Source of the DNA: Anaerolineae bacterium
GTDB lineage: Bacteria; Chloroflexota; Anaerolineae; UBA1429
NCBI GenBank assembly: GCA_007123335.1
Contig: SKLG01000111.1
Coordinates: forward strand, 1-6,880
Reading direction: 5' to 3'
Length of the DNA: 6,880 nt
The translations under genes and the position numbers were made by a program. Of the stretch, positions 4,958-6,880 are shown piece by piece. Below the pieces are notes generated by a model. The model worked only from the letters and a program-made list of their open reading frames with translations, made no database searches and was not told where the DNA came from. Position 1 is the first letter of the stretch. Each line of letters opens with the position of its first letter.

Positions 4958-6766
4958 ATGAATGAGCAAGGGACTGAGGATCGAACTGCCCTAGAGCTAA
5001 AGCGGCTAAGGCGCTTGCATCAGATTGATCGAGCCATTTTGGCTGCTCGATCTCCGGAGGAAATAGCTCGGGCAGCTGTCAAGCATGTGCGCCAGCTCAT
5101 CCCGTGTCCGTGGGCAAGCATTGTCGCGCGTGCGCCATCGGGAGAGAAGGGGCGCGTGCTTGGTACAGACGTCGACGTTCAATCTCTGTGCACCATGGTG
5201 CGTGTTCCCGGTAGTGCTAACGAGGGCATGGCATTCCCTGAAAAAAAAGCGCGCCTGGTGAAGGATGCCTCGCAGATCCTCGATCCATCACCTCTCATTC
5301 GTGCCCTTTGCGCTCAAGGGCTACGTTCCTTCCTCCAGGTGCCGCTGATGGTGGGGGATACCGTGATCGGCTGGCTGAACCTGGGCTCCGACAGTCCCGG
5401 CGCATTTGCCCTCAAAGACCTGCAAGTAGCCAATGAGGTTGCCGCTCTGTTGGCCATTGCCATTCAAAATAGCCAGCTTATGGAAGCCGAACGCCGTCGC
5501 TCCGCCGAGCTGGCCAACGCCAACGCTTTTATCACCGTCCTGGGGCGAGTGGCCCTGCATCTGCAGACCAATCTGGAACTCGAGCAGGTCATAACTACGT
5601 TAGGAGATGAGCTGGCACAGCTCGGGATCTCTTGCTTTATGGCTCTGTTGAACGAGGATGAACAGTCGCTAACCCTGCATTTTGCCTCCGTGAAAAGCGG
5701 CGTGAGCCCGCTCAAGACCAGAGGTATTTCCACACAGCTCAGTCTGGCCTCGCTGCGAGAACTCTATTACGATATCGATCAGCTTCTCGATCGTCATCAG
5801 CCCATCTTTGTGCCGGAGCCTATGCCTGGGGCCACTGCTTTGGCCCACGTCATGTGCACAGAGAATGCTGAGCGTCTGGTGCGTCTGGCCGGCGTCACCG
5901 CCGCCAGCAAAGCCATCTGTCTGCCGCTGGTTATCGCTAATAGGCTGTTGGGCGTATTGGGCATCTGGGGAGAGGGTTTACGCGAGGAGGATCTGGCTGC
6001 TGCCTCCCTCTTTGCCAGCCAGGTTGCTGTGGCTATCGAGAATGCCCGGCTGCTCAAGACGCTCAAGGAGCATCGACGGAGATTGCGGATGTTGTCTGCG
6101 CGACTTCTCGATGCACAGGAAGAGGAACGAAAACGGATCTCTGAAGAGATCCATCACGAGATGGGACAGGCTTTGACAGCCATCCGCATCGATCTGGCCA
6201 GGCTGGAGCACGAGTGGCCGGCCGAATCCGGTTCCGCCGGATTAGAGTTGCTGAGGGAGAGCCAGGCCACCGTCGATCAGACCTTGGAGCGAATGAGAGA
6301 GTTGGCGCTCTCTCTGCGGCCTTCTACCCTCGACACCTTTGGCTTGATACCGGCGCTGCGTTGGTATCTGGACAGCTACGCCAGGCGGCTGAATATCGCC
6401 ACTAGACTTGACATAAATTCCCTGACTGGAGAGGAACGATTTCCATTGCGTATAGAGACAGCGATCTATCGCATTGTACAAGAGGCTCTGACCAATACCG
6501 CTCGACATGCCCAGGCGAGCAAGGTGACCGTGCGGTTGGAGCGCACAGTGGATGCTGTGATCGTCTACATCATAGATAACGGGCGAGGCTTTGATGAGCT
6601 TGAGGTGGCCCGGCGTGGCCTGCGAGACGCGGGCATGGGTCTGCTCACCATGCGGGAACGAGTGTATGCTCTGGGCGGGAGCTTTTGCCTGCGATCGCGT
6701 CATGGCGATGGTGTTCAACTCCGCATCGAAATACCTTTGGAGCCCGGAGGTTTGAGCGAATCATGA
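4958..6766 (+). CDS. Soluble GAF-GAF-HisKA_3 sensor histidine kinase (NarL-system type)
   Basis: This 602-residue kinase has no membrane segment, so it senses in the cytoplasm. GAF domain 1 spans about residues 22-170 and GAF domain 2 about 188-362; both are divergent and the ligand is not evident. A charged, probably coiled-coil linker (363-395) leads to the HisKA_3 dimerisation helix, with ERKRISEEIHHEMGQALTAI around the phospho-accepting H399. The HATPase_c domain shows an N box IVQEALTNTARHA (506-518), G1 DNGRGF (540-545) and G2 GMGLLTMRERV (559-569), all intact for ATP binding. Oddly, the residue after H399 is His (codon CAC, 6155-6157) rather than the usual Asp or Glu, while the Gln of HDxxxQ is kept at 404. 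ATG at 4958 follows GGAGG (4950-4954) by only 3 bases. The stop overlaps the regulator start by 4 bases, so that regulator is the likely partner. Signal and targets are unknown. Confidence 0.93.
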   Translation: MNEQGTEDRTALELKRLRRLHQIDRAILAARSPEEIARAAVKHVRQLIPCPWASIVARAPSGEKGRVLGTDVDVQSLCTMVRVPGSANEGMAFPEKKARLVKDASQILDPSPLIRALCAQGLRSFLQVPLMVGDTVIGWLNLGSDSPGAFALKDLQVANEVAALLAIAIQNSQLMEAERRRSAELANANAFITVLGRVALHLQTNLELEQVITTLGDELAQLGISCFMALLNEDEQSLTLHFASVKSGVSPLKTRGISTQLSLASLRELYYDIDQLLDRHQPIFVPEPMPGATALAHVMCTENAERLVRLAGVTAASKAICLPLVIANRLLGVLGIWGEGLREEDLAAASLFASQVAVAIENARLLKTLKEHRRRLRMLSARLLDAQEEERKRISEEIHHEMGQALTAIRIDLARLEHEWPAESGSAGLELLRESQATVDQTLERMRELALSLRPSTLDTFGLIPALRWYLDSYARRLNIATRLDINSLTGEERFPLRIETAIYRIVQEALTNTARHAQASKVTVRLERTVDAVIVYIIDNGRGFDELEVARRGLRDAGMGLLTMRERVYALGGSFCLRSRHGDGVQLRIEIPLEPGGLSES

Positions 6767-6880
6767 CGCGGGTGTCCCCCAAAGATGACAAGATCAAGGT
6801 CCTCTTGGTTGACGATCACACCATCGTGCGCAAGGGCTTGCGTGCTCTCTTGGATGCCGAGCCGGACATCGAGGTCATCG
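6763..6880 (+). CDS. Response regulator receiver domain, NarL/LuxR-type likely, 3'-truncated
   Basis: Only 39 codons are visible before the right edge. The start ATG (6763-6765) overlaps the kinase stop as ATGA, indicating translational coupling; GGAGG (6746-6750) is 12 bases upstream. The protein reads KIKVLLVDDHTIVRKGLRALLDAEPDIEVI, the typical first strand and helix of a receiver domain. D17-D18 form the acidic Mg2+-binding pair, and the DDHTIVRKGLRALL pattern is characteristic of the NarL/FixJ class. The phospho-accepting Asp, the switch Thr/Lys and the presumed C-terminal helix-turn-helix lie outside the window, so DNA binding is inferred from the class and the HisKA_3 partner. GTG at 6772 is a less likely start. 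Confidence 0.92.
   Translation, partial: MTRVSPKDDKIKVLLVDDHTIVRKGLRALLDAEPDIEVI

Noticed and set aside
1..6880. CRISPR arrays, transposons, tRNAs, defence modules
   Set aside because: No regularly spaced repeats, transposase motifs, terminal inverted repeats or tRNA T-loop signatures are visible on either strand.

Overview
This GC-rich bacterial window carries mostly conserved housekeeping genes, all on the + strand. It holds the tail of a rubrerythrin gene, a large-type signal recognition particle (SRP) RNA gene, a three-gene cluster (HI0933-family flavoprotein, DUF348/G5/3D cell-wall protein, rsmA), and a two-component pair (GAF-GAF histidine kinase and the start of a NarL-type response regulator). 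No mobile element, CRISPR array, tRNA or toxin/defence module is visible.

Organism: the best guess is Chloroflexota, perhaps Anaerolineae-like. This rests on three things: an SRP RNA with an Alu domain, the style of the YabE-like protein next to rsmA, and a soluble GAF/HisKA_3 kinase with a NarL-type regulator. No single marker proves it; a Firmicutes-related or candidate-phylum bacterium remains possible.

Layout: 1-458 is the C-terminal part of rubrerythrin. The 447-base gap at 459-905 is not empty. It contains a strong sigma-70-type promoter (491-519), the SRP RNA (about 524-797) and an intrinsic terminator (825-850). Bases 906-4675 form a tightly packed cluster with gaps of 9 and 5 bases; its second and third genes appear to use TTG and GTG starts. 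The 282-base gap at 4676-4957 holds a second good promoter (4742-4770) and a leader of about 180 bases before the kinase. The kinase stop overlaps the regulator start as ATGA, and the regulator runs off the right edge.

How the genes work together: the SRP RNA serves co-translational membrane targeting. The YabE-like gene beside rsmA recalls the Bacillus yabE-rnmV-ksgA order with rnmV missing. The kinase and regulator form one signalling operon with its own promoter. I found no convincing new system. The points most worth a second look are the kinase H-box, where His replaces the usual Asp after the phospho-accepting His; the GGGA tetraloop in the SRP RNA; the lack of a clear promoter between the SRP terminator and the flavoprotein cluster; and a perfect 24-base palindrome inside rsmA.
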